Shown: positions 22,284-33,958, numbered from the stretch's first letter. The stretch: DNA of 64,000 nt from Pleurostoma richardsiae (GCA_030052745.1 JANBVO010000028.1:393828-457827), one strand, 5' to 3'. Made by a program: numbers and translations. The notes: generated from the sequence alone by a model not told the origin.

Positions 22284-23763
22284 ATGGGACGTATGGCTGG
22301 ATCAATGCCAAAGGCATGGGATAGGGACGAGCTCATCCGTTGCGGCGCTATTGGTGATACCTCCCTACCCCTGAATTCCACCGTATTCCGGTCCGCGAGC
22401 TTCTACTAACCGCGTACGTTGCAGAGACCGGCCACAAGTTCAGGCTCGACTTGCACGGCGAGATCCATCCGATCTTTCGCAACTGGGTCATCGGAAGCTC
22501 CGACCGCTCAGATCTCCTCGCAGAACTCCAGCAGCCCCTTCTGCTAGTTAGCCGTATACTTGAGGCAGTCGGCTATCAATGGCTCTCTAGCTTCTTCCCA
22601 GACGAAGGCCATAGCGCCCGAGGACACTGCGAGGCCCCTCGAAAGTTACTCGGAACCTCTTGCCTGCACAGCGCAGCCGAGACAGTTGCGAAAGACGCTA
22701 GCTCGGACGGGGCTCTCGAGAGTGCGCGCCTAGAGCTCTCCTCAGCACTGCCTCGCTGCATCGTATGGCAGCTCGACGCCGACATGTTCCGCGAGAGAGG
22801 GTGGGTGGGATACACGGCCCGACATCCCAGGACAGGGACCGGTTTCCAGGGGCTGGACGCGCCAGAGACCATCGAGAAGTGGGACGGGCTCGCGCACATG
22901 ATCAATGCGAAGTATCGCTCTCTGACGGTCATGGTCATGCAGGAATATCCTGCGCGGCTGCGGGAGCTTCGACGCTTCGGACTGGAGGACACAGAGGAGT
23001 ACGTCTTCACGGCATTCATGGCGGCCGTAACGGTACTACATGAGTGAGTGATTTAGTTGGCATGACCTTAGTCGTTAGGTCTAAGGGCTGACATCTCTGA
23101 AAGGCTCGGGCATGTCGCATTCTGGAAGGACTTCTCAGCCCTGAACCCGCGGATGGGGGAACCATACCACGGGAACGATCTCGAGATGGAGCTGGGGGAT
23201 AGCTTCGTCGCTCGCATCTTCGGCGGCTGGGTGCCGTTTCCGGTATTGGACGCGGACAGCTTTCGTCGCTGCCCCTCGTTCAGGGACGGGCTAGCTTGGA
23301 GGCAGCACCTCACGCTCGAACATGGTGTCCGTCCCCTTTTTCGAGCGCATTACTCGATCCGAGCTGCTCAGTAAGCATAAATGGTCCGAGTCATGCCATT
23401 TAAACTGACGATAGGAGAAGTATTGCTAGGCTTTTCAGCAACAAGGCCTGGAAGACGAGCACCCCTGAAGCATTGCTTCGACCAGCGGCACTTGCCTATC
23501 CTTCTAAAGCGTATCTCTTCGCGGACGTGGACGTAGACGTGACGGAAGAGGGGATCCACGCAACCGCAGCCCTGCCAGACTTTGAGACTCTGGATGGGAT
23601 GCGGGTGTGGAAGCGCAGACCTGGTGCTGATTTTCGCATAGTAGGCTGCAATGGTGGCTTGCCTGTTGCTCGTAGAGTGGGAGAAGCATCGTCAGTGACA
23701 GGCAGTGAGCACGACACCCAAGAGCCGCGCGGTGTCCAGGCAGTAACAAGAGGAAGATATTAG
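22284..23763 (+). CDS. Unrecognised protein with HELGH zinc-peptidase motif (434 aa)
   Basis: I do not know this protein by name. Exons 22284-22353, 22425-23043, 23104-23370 and 23415-23763 join in frame. Residues 220-233 read MAAVTVLHELGH: a hydrophobic helix carrying HExxH (His229, Glu230, His233), the zinc-binding motif of gluzincin-type peptidases. About 25 residues later comes DLEMELGDSFVARIFGGW, where Glu257 or Glu259 could be the third zinc ligand; fungal proteins of similar layout have a Glu before a conserved FGG. An intron splits the Glu codon of the motif, so the motif exists only after splicing. There is no signal peptide, so an intracellular role is likely. The C-terminal 90 residues are variable-looking. 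Peptidase activity is inferred from the motif alone. Confidence 0.7.
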
Positions 23764-24222
23764 GACCTGACGAAACTTTGTGCAGGCAGCAGCCGATCGT
23801 AGAGGAAGTCGATGGGTGGAGAGACGGGCACGACGGTGAAGGGAGACCAGACGTTGACAGCATGCACTGCTGCGTTTTTCGTCTCAACTCTCAACGTCCC
23901 CTCTTAGGTCAAAAAAGGAGCAAAACTGGCACGGGACAGGACCATCAGAACCACGCAGTGCCGCATACTGACTGCATCGATCTCAACTCTGCACAGTGTG
24001 GCCCCCCATGAGGAATAACTAACCGTTTTCCGGTCGCCCACAGGCGACTCTTTTTGGTCTCCCGTTCAAGTTCAGCCTGAACCACAACCTTTTTATTTTC
24101 TCTTTGCTTGCAGTACAGAATACTGTCCCTTTTTTGTCTTCTCTAGAATCGTTCAAAAAGATGATTATGCCTTGCTTCCTACATGCCTCGCTTTCAACTC
24201 GCGTACACGCGAGCCTGCGAGC

Positions 24223-24230
24223 TATATAAG
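24223..24230 (+). promoter_or_regulatory. Isolated TATA box TATATAAG
   Basis: This consensus TATA box is inside the 3.9 kb gene-poor stretch. Downstream ATGs open only short frames (31 codons at most on inspection), so it may serve a non-coding transcript or be chance. Confidence 0.25.
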
Positions 24231-25123
24231 AGCAGCGGCCGCCACTGGACGGCTAGGCCCTTGGTCAAGATCTCCAGAACTAGACGGAAACCACGTCAGG
24301 TAGCTAGCTGCTCGATAGTCACCTCCTTGACAGGACGCTATCATAGCTGCAATCATCACGACAGTGAGACAAGCGGCCAACCAACCCAGATACTAGGGGA
24401 AGAAGGTACGTCGCACCGGATGTATCCTTGGACAAGATAGGGTTTTGAAATGTGTGCATGTTTCCGTGAGACAGCATGACCGGTTCCATACGAACAGGAA
24501 TACGCAGCCAAGCCCGCCATCTGCCGGGTGGTTATCTCGCCTCCGTCTTGAACAGCTACGATACATCTGCAGGCTCGTAGCAACGCACCGAGAGGCCGCG
24601 GTAATTGGGAGTTTGTTCGCATGAAATAAGACCTATGCCGTTTTGACATGACAGCCAGAACTGTCAGGATAGGGAAAAAGAGAGACCTCGAGACAAGAAG
24701 GTAACGAGCCAGGAAAGCAAGATAAAGCCGTGAAGGACCACTGAGAGCCAATGACATCGAGACTATGGCCCGCAGAGATATGGGCTATCAGCGCCAGGAT
24801 GGACGATAGGGGAATGGAGCCTCGGAATTCACGGGACAGCCCGACTCCTAACATTGTTGTGATGCCCTCACCTTCTGACAGGCTCTGACCGAGAGTTCGC
24901 AATCCCGGCGTCGAGCATCCTCGCCACTCACGCCGCGGGCAAGACGCACGATAGATGCGCGAGCCCTACCATCGTACAGCACGCAGTGCCGTTAATTCCG
25001 ATCTCTAGCCTCAGATCTGGAAGGCCAGGCGCGCGGCGTGTCCTCGTGGTCGCGGTAGTGGGAGGGACCCCCACGGCAACCCCAACTTCGGCCCCAGAAA
25101 ACGGGTGCTACTGCAAGGGTCTC

Positions 25124-25495
25124 TCAGCCGCCTCCAGACGTCAACTGTACGAGGACATATGACGCTATGTCAAATGTTAAACGGACGTCGAGCGATGTCT
25201 CTGCGTAAGGTAGTGGCACAGAAAGATCGAGCACCGAGCGAGGAGTTGATGGCGATGAAGTCTGAGCATAGTTCATGGCCACTGGCAGTGCCTCAGGCCG
25301 AAACAGGCTCGGTAAAGACGGGGGTGAGTCCTCCGAGAGCTGTGTCGTTGGGCACCGCTTGAGCTTGGGAGACTCGAAGGAGGTAGCCAGTGCGAACCAA
25401 TTCAAGCTTGCAAGCGCCAGGGGACTGTCGGGCCGGATCGTATCGCGAGCTGCGAGGATTTCGAGTGCGGTATGTTCATTAGCGGTTAGAAACAT
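25124..25495 (-). other. Possible coding remnant or exon, 123 aa
   Basis: The frame has a true ATG, balanced composition and stretches such as ALEILAARDTIRPDSPLALASLNWFA. Just inside its 5' end is an intron-like 3' border (GCTAAT branch, CCTCGCAG), and a GTATGC donor lies about 100 bases further upstream on the minus strand. It could therefore be the last exon of a small gene or a decayed one. I recognise no family. Confidence 0.25.
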
Positions 25496-25973
25496 GTGCT
25501 TTTCTCAACAAGCTGCATGCAGAACGTGCATTGCATCGCATACGTCTGGTTCGTGATGGAGGGGCGGGGAACAACCGGGCAGGCCATGGACGAGAGCGCA
25601 GAGGTGGAAGATAAGAATGCAAGATAGCGAAAACTTCAACGCTCCACTAGATGATTGAGCAGCTGTCTGAGCGGCGGGTCGCTGTTATCTCGCATCGCCA
25701 GTGAAAGCATGCCATCTGTGCTAAGTTTCGTACGACTGGCCGGCATCTCACGTCTTGATAGCCCAGGTCGATCGGACTCGCTGGTCTGGGAAGCCAGCGA
25801 GCATAGTGCATTCATCCTGCAAGGCATTACACTGTGAGACGGGCGGGGACGGAAATTTGTGGCTTCGGCCAGGTTTGCACTCCATCAATAGTCCTCGAGC
25901 TGGGGGGGAGGAAAGCGGTAAAGGCTCTAGAGCCGCCGACGCCATGCAGGCCACATATGCTGTACTGCACTGC

Positions 25974-25987
25974 ACTGTACGTACAGT
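25974..25987. repeat. 14-bp palindrome ACTGTACGTACAGT
   Basis: This is a perfect palindrome within a run of TGTACTGCACTGCACTGTAC-like sequence. It has no known role. Confidence 0.6.
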
Positions 25988-27170
25988 ACGCTATGCGTCG
26001 TGCGCACGATCTGTGATGCGATGCAGCAATGCAGCACTTCCGTTGTCGGCGTTCCCGTGCGTGGCCCAAGGAGCGTGGCCCAGGACATTGTACTGTCAAA
26101 GGGGCACAAACAAGTGATATTTATTCTCTCAGTGACTCGGCCGAACGCCCCAGTTTCGAGGCTTCCAGGTAATCAGTCCGCCAGCGGCACTTCGTTTAGT
26201 CTGTTTAGCGTGGTGGAGATGCCTCGCGAGCTGAGAGAGCCGGTGCAGAAGAAGTCTTTGCTCCTCCACTTTGCCTTGAGAGTCGGGGATCTCGAGAGTC
26301 AGTGGTCATCGAGGGCGGCCAAGAGGGAAAAAGAGAGACGAGGGGCGGCAGCGGTGGTAGCGGCGGGTGGTGGATGGTGCTAGAAACGACTCGGGGAGAC
26401 TTGACCGAGTGAAGAGCAACTGTGACGACGTTCTTTTCTCGTAATACAGTCTGGAGGACCTCCTTTCAGACTGTACGTTATCCAGGCCTTCCCCACAATC
26501 TTGCAGCACGCCGCGATCCCCTGTCAATCCGTGCCATCCCTGCTCATCTGCCGGGGATGAAAAGCGCCGTCACAAAGTGCAGATTCGAAACGTCCCGCAA
26601 ATGAATGGGAAGCCCATCCGGACGACTCAGCAACGGTACCTTATCGAGCAAATACCAACGTACGACGGGAATCGTGAAGTGACACAGAGCGCCACAAACG
26701 CCCGTGTGCCGTGTTGTTAACCATGGACCGGTCCAGATTATCCAAACACCGCATTTCATATTGATATGTCTTCGCCACCAACTGGCTGAGTACGTATGAC
26801 CTAGGCATACGGAGTGAAGGGGGATGAGAGGAGAGTCCAAAGATATTCGGTGAGGGATTGCAGAGGTTCAGGAGCCATCGTCGATCAGATGTTATACGTG
26901 CGGTGAAGAGAAATATGCAGTAATGACCGTCCATCTGCGGTGCTGGATGTCCGGAAGAGGATGGCTAGCTGTCCGGGAACCGGCATCAGAACCTGCTCAC
27001 CGAAACAGTGCGAGTGAGTAAACTGTAAGGAGTCGAGGGTCTCCTCCATCTTCCGTGCTGCTTGTCTGGTATCCAACTGTCCGAGGTAGGAAATGGTTGA
27101 AACGTCAAATGATGTAGGTTTGTATTGACGTGTTTGTTACGGCGCAGAACGGCACGTTTGTGCCTGTCAA

Positions 27171-27206
27171 CTGTCTCTGTCACTGTCTCTGTCTCTGTCT
27201 CTGTCT
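27171..27206. repeat. CTGTCT microsatellite
   Basis: About six copies of a CTGTCT unit, one imperfect, lie 500 bases upstream of the MFS transporter start. Confidence 0.8.
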
Positions 27207-27710
27207 ATCGTTGCTTCCTTCGGTCGTGCATCTGCAGCAGCTCCACTTTGTCTCCCGAACAAGCGCCCGCCTCTCGCCTCTTTTCCCCGATCTCGACCGG
27301 GACTGAGTCGAGTTGGTACTGTGTAAACCGCCCGTCGGCACACACGGTCTACCGTCTTTTATTTCTTCATTTTCCTTCCTGGCGGGCGATGCACATGTAA
27401 ATATTTACCCTCCGGCTCCTGTCCGAACAGTTCGACCCGTTCCCACCCTGCAATCAATCTCGGTTCTCCTCCTGCACCTCTCTGGCCACATCGTTCCCTC
27501 CTCCTCTTCCTCATCCACCTATCTTGGGCATATTCCGTCTGCCTCTGCATAAATACGCCGCTGCCCTCCTCCTTCATCACGCAGGCATTGAGGATCCCGG
27601 CATACTCTGCCGGAAACCTCATGCGACATCCACACTTGACCTTGTGCTCCCGTCCATCAGCCAAGTGTTGCGTGTCCGTAGTCGTAAGACTTTGACCATC
27701 TACAAGAACA

Positions 27711-29569
27711 ATGTCCCTAACCAAGCAAAGAAGATGTTCTCGTGACCCCGATGACTTCCCTACCGTCCAACTTTTTCTTCTTGGTATGTCTTGCCTCCCG
27801 CCCTCTTCTTGCTGCTGCAGCTGCAGCTGCAGCTGCTGTACGAGGAAGTTTGCTGGTTCTGCCGACAACCGACTGCCGCATACCAGCATCTCGTCGGAGC
27901 TCGTGGCTAACATCTTTTCAGCTATCGTCCGTCTCGCCGAGCCTATTGCGCTCACCTCTATCTTTCCCTATGCCTGGGCTCTCGTCAAGCGGTTTCAGGT
28001 TGGGAAAGCCGAGGATGCCTCGTTCTACGCTGGTCTCCTCATCTCCTCTTTCTCCCTGGCGGAGGCCCTGACCGGCATGTACTGGGGCGGGCTTTCAGAC
28101 AGAATCGGTCGGAAACCTGTGCTTCTGATAGGATGCCTGGGCACGATGTTTTCCATGGTCGTAGTTGGTTTCGCCACCAACATCTGGGTCGCATTGATCG
28201 GAAGGGCCGTCGGCGGTCTTCTCAACGGGAACATCGGCGTCATCCAGACAATGGTTGGCGAGCTGGTCACGAAGCCAGAACATGAACGTGAGTGCCTCCT
28301 CGCCTGGCTTTGATTTGAGATACCTAACAGCAGTGCAAACTCGTTGTTCTCTCAGCGAGTGGGCCGTTCTGTTGTGGTTTCATACTTTACACTTAATCTC
28401 TTCCGTATCTCGGCATTGTCTGTGGCAAATGTATGCTGACGTTCACAGCGCGCGCGTATTCTATCATGCCGTTTGTATGGAGCTTTGGAGCCATCATTGG
28501 ACCTATGATAGGGGGGACGACGGCAGATCCTCATGCCTCCTTCCCCCGTCTATTTCCCGAAGGTAGCCTTTTTGAGAGACTCCCCTACCTTCTGCCAAAC
28601 CTTATCTGTGCCGGCATTTTGTTGGTCAGCATCGTGCTGGGCTATTTCCTCCTAGAGGAGACACATCCGGACATGCAGCCGCGAGTACTCCTCCCAGATG
28701 ACACGTATGTGTCCGAAGAGACGCCTCTTATGGAGACTTCTGATGCTCTCAAGCGCCCAGCTATTGATTTGCGCGCAGAGACTTACGGGACTATGAGAAG
28801 CCGGAATGGCGAGTTTGCCAGGACCCTAAAGGAAGTAGAGAAGCCGCCCGTCTACAACATTTTCTGCAAGCGAATCATGGCAATAATCCTTGCACTCTCC
28901 ATCTTCACCTACCACTCGATGACTTACGATCATCTTCTGCCGATATTCCTCGAGGATGACCGAACGCCCACCCATGCCTTCGCCTCTGGATTCCTCCCAC
29001 TCTCGGGCTTGTTCTACTCTCCAGGAGGCCTGGGCCTCTCTGTCCGCGCCGTCGGCATGATTATGGCTGTCAATGGCATCATTGCCCTCTTCATCCAAGC
29101 TGTTGTGTTCCCGATCGCTGCCGAAAGAATCGGCGTGTTCAGACTCTTCATCATCGTCACAGTTCTGCACCCCATCGCCTATGTGTTGGTTCCGGGCCTG
29201 CTGTACGTCCCGGACTCACTTCTCTATCCGGCCATCTACTTTTGCCTGGCTGTCCGCAACATCTTCTCCATAATCGTCTACCCATTACTACTTATCCTGA
29301 TCAAAGAGGCCACGCCAAGCTCCTCCATCCTCGGCAAGGTGAATGGAATGGCAGCCAGTGCGGGTGCCGCTTGCCGCATGGTAGCCCCGCCGATTGCGGG
29401 ATATCTCTACACCATCGGCAGCAAGATGGACTGTACAGCACTAGCCTGGTATGGAAGTGCCTTTGTCGCCGTTCTGGGAGCTATCCAGTGCTTCTCTATC
29501 AAACGTGAAAAGGCAGAAGACCGATCTTCAGGAGAGACCGCGGAGTCCACAGAAGATTCGAGGGAATAG
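27711..29569 (+). CDS. MFS transporter, Ycr023c/ZIFL-like (519 aa)
   Basis: This is a polytopic membrane transporter of the major facilitator superfamily (DHA1-like). Exons 27711-27783, 27922-28287 and 28449-29569. The N-half holds LAEPIALTSIFPYAW, the signature loop 2-3 motif GGLSDRIGRKPVLL, and GRAVGGLLNGNIGVIQTMVGE; after the intron comes EPRAYSIMPFVWSFGAIIGPMIGG. A cytosolic central loop with acidic and Ser/Thr residues (about 220-290) separates two groups of six helices. These motifs match the family of yeast Ycr023c and plant ZIFL1 transporters, linked to metal-chelate or auxin/potassium transport in other organisms; the substrate here is unknown. Intron 1 is 138 nt, in frame and without a stop. 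The short first exon (24 codons) precedes helix 1. Confidence 0.92.
27811..27838. repeat. CTGCAG-type repeat within MFS intron 1
   Basis: The run GCTGCTGCAG(CTGCAG)n lies inside the first intron of the transporter. If the intron were retained it would code for a Cys/Ser-rich stretch. Confidence 0.75.
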
Positions 29570-30439
29570 GACAAGTGGACTCACTCCTTCAAAGAATGAG
29601 GGTTGAACGACACACGGCCGGCCCAGGAGTGATGATACTGAAGAGACTAATGGTTCAAGGGAGAGGGATTCAAGCCTTGATTTGACGGAAATTTTTTAAA
29701 AAAAAACGCGAGTCTTGGGTTCCGTAATAGAGGTCCAGAGAGCAAAAAATGCTCGTATACCGCAGAAGACATGTCGAAGGGGGGGAGAGGCGTTTGGGGA
29801 TTGCATTTAAGGCTGGGGTCTCATAAGGGAATGTTGCTTGTGCCTTGGGCTTCTGCAATGACAGATCAGGGGCGGATCAGTAAACTCCGAGGAGGTGCAT
29901 TTGTCGGCTGGTCCTGCCGCCTCAGCTCGAGGGTGATATAGAAAGAATAGACGAACTTGACAAGTAAAATCAGTCTTTCCTGAAGGAGCCCTTGGGCCTC
30001 AAATGCCTCTGGATGATGTGCCTTGGTGGCGTCCAGTGCCTGTCTGGTTAAGGTGGCACGTGGTGTAATTAAGAGCTTTGCCTACCAAGGGCCATATAAA
30101 ATACGATGTTCTCTCTATTTGCACCAGGAAATGCTGTTTATCTTGAATTAAATGGGGCAAACACTCTGCTTAGTGAAGGCGCTACTGAATAAATTCAACG
30201 TCGAACCTCGATGGGATTGGCTCGTCCGACGAGTGCGCTGGAACTTTCTTGAACAGCAAATTTCGGCGAGTTATTGATATTGAGGTGCACATCGTAGGCA
30301 CAGTATATTTCTTTGGGCAGCTGGACTCCCCTTGAATCTGATATACGACTAGAGTCCGAAAACTACTAAGTCGACTAGGCGTGAGGTCGAAAGTGAGGAT
30401 TTGAGCTGCAGGAGCGAGTCTCTAGGTCGGCTGCCCACC
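29570..30439. other. Intergenic, 0.87 kb
   Basis: No gene is seen. It holds the transporter 3' region (including an A-rich run near 29697-29706) and the CNS1 promoter. Confidence 0.55.
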
Positions 30440-31660
30440 ATGCACATTCAGGAGATCATCGACAACGCAGGGAGTCTCAAGCTCTCAGATGACAAGAAGG
30501 CCCAAGATGGAGGAGACTCAGAGGCCCTCCCGTTCATCCCGGAGCTGCCGCCACAGCTCGCTCTAAACAGCGGCAAGACCGCCGAGGAGATCATGGCGGA
30601 CCTCAACAAGTCGCCCCTGTTCATGACGGAGCTGGAGGAGAACGACGACGTGGCCGCCCTGCAGGCGCTCGCGTACGAGGGCACACCGCTGGAGAACAGC
30701 TCCGACTTCAAGGAGCGGGGCAACGAGTGCTTCAGGGAGAAGCGCTGGGCGGACGCCAAGGAGTTTTACACCAAGGGCGTCCTCATCCTCATATCGGAGC
30801 AGCAGCGCCGCACCCTGGGGGAGCCGCCGCGGGAGGGTGACTCGGACGCCCCGGAGGAGGTGGCGGCGCAGCGGGCGGTCCTGGAGCAGCTGTACATCAA
30901 CCGCGCCGCGTGCCACCTCGAGCTGCGCAACTACCGCTCCTGCTGGCTCGACTGCGGCGCCGCGCTGCGGCTCAACCCGCGGAACGTCAAGGCGTACTAC
31001 CGCAGCGGCAAGGCGCTGCTGGCGGTCGGGCGGATCGAGGAGGCCGACGACGCCTGCGCGCGGGGGCTGGCGGTCGACGAGAAGAACGGGGCGCTCAGGG
31101 CGCTGGCGCGGGACATCATCGCCGAGTCGGAGAAGGCGGCGGCGCGCGCGAAGGTGGAGGGTGCGCGGCTGGCGAAGGAGAAGCGGCGGGCGGTGCTGCT
31201 CAAGGCGGCGCTCAAGGCGCGGGGGATCCGCACGCGCAGGACGGAGCAGCCGCCGGAGATGGAGGACGCCAAGACGCAGCTGGTGCCGGACCCGGACGAC
31301 CCGACGAGCTCGCTGAGCTTCCCGGCGGTGCTGCTGTACCCGGCGCACCTGCAGTCGGACTTTATCAAGTCGTTCAACGAGACAGAGAGCCTGGAGCAGC
31401 ACCTCGGGTACATTTTCCCGCTGCCGTGGGACGAGGCGGGGGAGTACTCGACGAGCGGCGTGGAGTGCTACATGGAGACGGTCACGGGCGGGCTGGTAAA
31501 GGTCGGCAAGAAGGTGCCACTGCTGAAGGTGCTGTCGACCGGTAATGTGGAGGTGCTAGATGAGGTGGTGAGGATCTTTGTGGTGCCTAGGGCGAAGGCG
31601 GAGGCGTGGGTGAAGGAGTTCAAGGCAAAGAAGGCAGCGGAGAAGAATGAGAAGCCGTGA
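30440..31660 (+). CDS. CNS1: Hsp90 co-chaperone Cns1 (TTC4 family, 406 aa)
   Basis: Cns1 binds Hsp90/Hsp70 through TPR repeats and, in yeast, is essential and supports elongation factor eEF2 folding. The gene is a single exon with a strong start context (CCCACCATGC). The TPR block runs from SSDFKERGNECFREKRWADAKEFYTKGV (about residues 94-121), whose Lys and Asn are clamp residues for the C-terminal EEVD of chaperones, through QLYINRAACHLELRNYRSCWLDC and VKAYYRSGKALLAVGRIEEADDACARGL. A charged helix rich in Ala and Arg follows, then the Cns1/TTC4-specific wheel domain (about residues 285-406, with EQHLGYIFPLPWDEAGEYSTSGVECYMET). Length and order fit fungal Cns1. The opposite strand is open for 279 codons, a by-product of GC-rich third positions. 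Confidence 0.95.
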   Translation: MHIQEIIDNAGSLKLSDDKKAQDGGDSEALPFIPELPPQLALNSGKTAEEIMADLNKSPLFMTELEENDDVAALQALAYEGTPLENSSDFKERGNECFREKRWADAKEFYTKGVLILISEQQRRTLGEPPREGDSDAPEEVAAQRAVLEQLYINRAACHLELRNYRSCWLDCGAALRLNPRNVKAYYRSGKALLAVGRIEEADDACARGLAVDEKNGALRALARDIIAESEKAAARAKVEGARLAKEKRRAVLLKAALKARGIRTRRTEQPPEMEDAKTQLVPDPDDPTSSLSFPAVLLYPAHLQSDFIKSFNETESLEQHLGYIFPLPWDEAGEYSTSGVECYMETVTGGLVKVGKKVPLLKVLSTGNVEVLDEVVRIFVVPRAKAEAWVKEFKAKKAAEKNEKP

Positions 31661-32021
31661 TGATACCAGTGAACAAATAAAGAGTCTTTTTTACATCTTC
31701 CAGATGGTACAGTACCATTGAGTCGGATGGCCCCGGCGAAGGAATGGCTACGGAATAGTACGCGGGATGTCTTCTGTCAGGAGAAGCAAAGTGCATTGTA
31801 TTCAATTTGCCTTACCCATCATGATAACCTGAACCCAGTATGAGTGGACCCCAGCCATGTAAACCCCCGAAATTAGAGAGACTATGTGATACTTAACATG
31901 GTACGGAGATCCTCGCCCTGACCACCTCGTCAATAACGACCGCCCAACCTACGCAAATCATGCCCGAGATATCCTCCACCGCTCCGCGCACATCATTCTC
32001 GGATGCCGCAGCTAACGACCA
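31661..32021. other. Convergent 3' intergenic space of CNS1 and XBP1-like gene
   Basis: No gene is seen. It contains a probable poly(A) signal for CNS1 at 31676-31681. Confidence 0.6.
31676..31681 (+). terminator. AATAAA poly(A) signal of CNS1
   Basis: A consensus AATAAA begins 16 bases after the stop codon and is followed by a T-rich stretch. Fungal signals are degenerate, so this is only likely. Confidence 0.4.
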
Positions 32022-33958
32022 TTACATCGAGGTCGCTCTTCGCCGCTTGCTCCTATGTGATGTCTCCTCCTGGCGAGGAGTTGTCGAGACAGACTCTGCC
32101 TCTTGCCACTTGGTTCCCCCAGGGCCACCTCCACCAGCGCCTTGGTCACTGTCCCTTGCCTCTCTCGCTTTGTCCCGCACGCTCAGGTGCATCAGCATCA
32201 GTGCGGCATTCTTCTCCGCCCCGCTCGTCGGGAGGCGCTCTCTCTTGAGCAGTCGTAGTCGGTGCTGGTCCTCCTCACGGGGCGAGGACGACGTCGCGGT
32301 CGTGGCAGGGCTGCCACCACTCTGGCTGCCATCGTACTCGTAGTCCTCCTCTACCTCTACGATCGCATCCTCTGCGGGGCGCTTGGCCGCCGCCCATGAG
32401 TGACCTTGACTCGATGGCAACGGCAGTGGGAGCGGAAGCGGCTGGCCGCGCTGCTGGTGCTGGCTGTGGTTAGAGGCGGCAGCAGGGCTGCTGTCTAGCC
32501 GTGGCACGGCGCTGAGCCACGGATTGGCCAGCGCACCCCCATGCAGGCTGTACGACGCTTCCGAGCGGAGCTGGAGCTGGTAACTGGCGCGGTTGGCGGC
32601 CACCCAGCCGGCGGACGAAGAGGAAGAAGATGACGAGGAAGACGAGGAGGAGGAGGAGGAGGAACAAGCGGATGTAGGAGGTAGGGCGTCGCGCAGCGGC
32701 GGAATGCCCGAGAAGATGTACCGACCTCCACCGCTGCTGTTGTGGCCCCTGGGCAGGCCAACCCCGAGGCCTGCGTAGCCCAACTCGCCGCCCGAGTAGT
32801 AGTGTGCCTCGGCGTCCGTGTCGGTACCGTAGGCGCTGTCCAGTGCGTCAGCGCCGCGCTTGCGGCAGCGGAGGCGTGCCCAGTCGTGGTCGTAGTCGTG
32901 ATCATAAGGGGACATGTGTCGTCCGGGGGCCGCCTTGTTCGACGAAGAGGTAGTGACGCCGACAGCCGCAGCCGAAGAGGCGTATATCCTCCGGAACAGC
33001 TCGGCCTCCCGCGTGCACTCGGCGACGATAGCCGGGTCGATGACCATGCGGGCGTGGTCGGGCGAGTCGGGGCCCACGCACTGGGAGGGGAAGCGTGGGC
33101 CGAAGATGGGGATCAGGGCACCGGCGATGTGCGCACAGAAGGTGGCGCAGACTGCTTTGGCGCATGCGTAGGGCATCCAGTAGCCTGTTTAGGGGTTGCG
33201 TGATGTTAGACATTGGGAGGAGCAGACAGTAATTCAAAAAGGGGGGAGGGAAAGCGGCTACTGACCCTGTGCCATGATGGAGCCGCCCGTGATGCTGTGT
33301 GTAATGTCCCTGAGCCCGTGATTCATGTTGAGCATCTTCGCTGGTGTCGTCTGTCATTGTGTCAGTTTCTCCGGGAGCTTCTTGGAGGATGGTGGTTGGT
33401 GGTTTACCTTGGAGTATTTGCAGCACTTAAAAAAGGGGGTCATCCGCACGAGGCCGACGTTGTAGTCCCACATCACGACATAATCACCGTCGTCTCCGGG
33501 AACTTTGAAGCTATATTGGAATACTTGATGAAGCATGTTAGTTGCAAACATTACAGGCCATGCGCTGGCAGCGGTATGTTGTCACCTTCGAAGCTTTCCC
33601 GGCCAGTCTTCTCGAAGAAGTCCTTCTTGCCGCTATTGTACGGTATGTGACGACAATTCTGTTGGATTCGCCCAAACGGGTATACCTGGAACCTTCCGAC
33701 CTCACGGAGAGAGATCTCGTCGAGGTCCTCGAAGGACGGGAAATTGACAATGCCCTTGGCTTTGGATTTGCTGAGACCCGCGGACTCCTTGGCCATCTTT
33801 GCTTTGGAATTCAGGTGCCGATCCACCGCGAAGTTCGGATAGTCGTCTGTGGGGTAGGGAGGAGTTGCCGGCGACGAGGAGGCTGGACTTGGGAGGAACC
33901 GGGCGGCCGGCGGCGGCCCAGGAGGTGCCGGATTAAGAAGAGAAGCCAGGGACAGCAT
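32022..33958 (-). CDS. Xbp1-like KilA-N/APSES transcription factor (578 aa)
   Basis: Exons on the minus strand: 33958-33586, 33523-33408, 33350-33266, 33184-32022, all in frame. The DNA-binding domain spans all four exons: [37 protein letters not shown], then [32 protein letters not shown], then [36 protein letters not shown] (about residues 120-235). I recognise this as the fungal KilA-N/APSES family related to the yeast stress repressor Xbp1, distinct from StuA and Mbp1. The C-terminal half is disordered, with a run of about 17 Ser, Gly-rich parts, an acidic patch ([12 protein letters not shown]) and a final basic cluster ([11 protein letters not shown]) that could act as a nuclear signal. 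The start at 33958 ([10 protein letters not shown]) was chosen; the frame is open for 155 further codons upstream, so a longer N-terminus cannot be excluded. Confidence 0.85.

Larger units (their letters stand above)
23764..27710. other. Gene-poor intergenic stretch, 3.9 kb
   Basis: No gene can be supported firmly. A consensus TATA box (24223-24230) has no long frame after it. Two minus-strand frames with real ATG codons, 25124-25495 (123 aa) and 25636-25827 (63 aa), have protein-like composition and intron-like borders between them, but match nothing I know. A 14-bp palindrome sits at 25974-25987 and a CTGTCT microsatellite at 27171-27206. There are no transposon ends or transposase motifs. 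Confidence 0.45.

Noticed and set aside
24356-24902. Overlapping minus frames with some hydrophobic stretches
   Set aside because: The two frames compete, hydrophobic parts are broken by charged residues, and no family is recognisable.
30563-31402. 279-codon antisense frame in CNS1
   Set aside because: Same shadow effect; Leu/Arg-rich repetitive composition.
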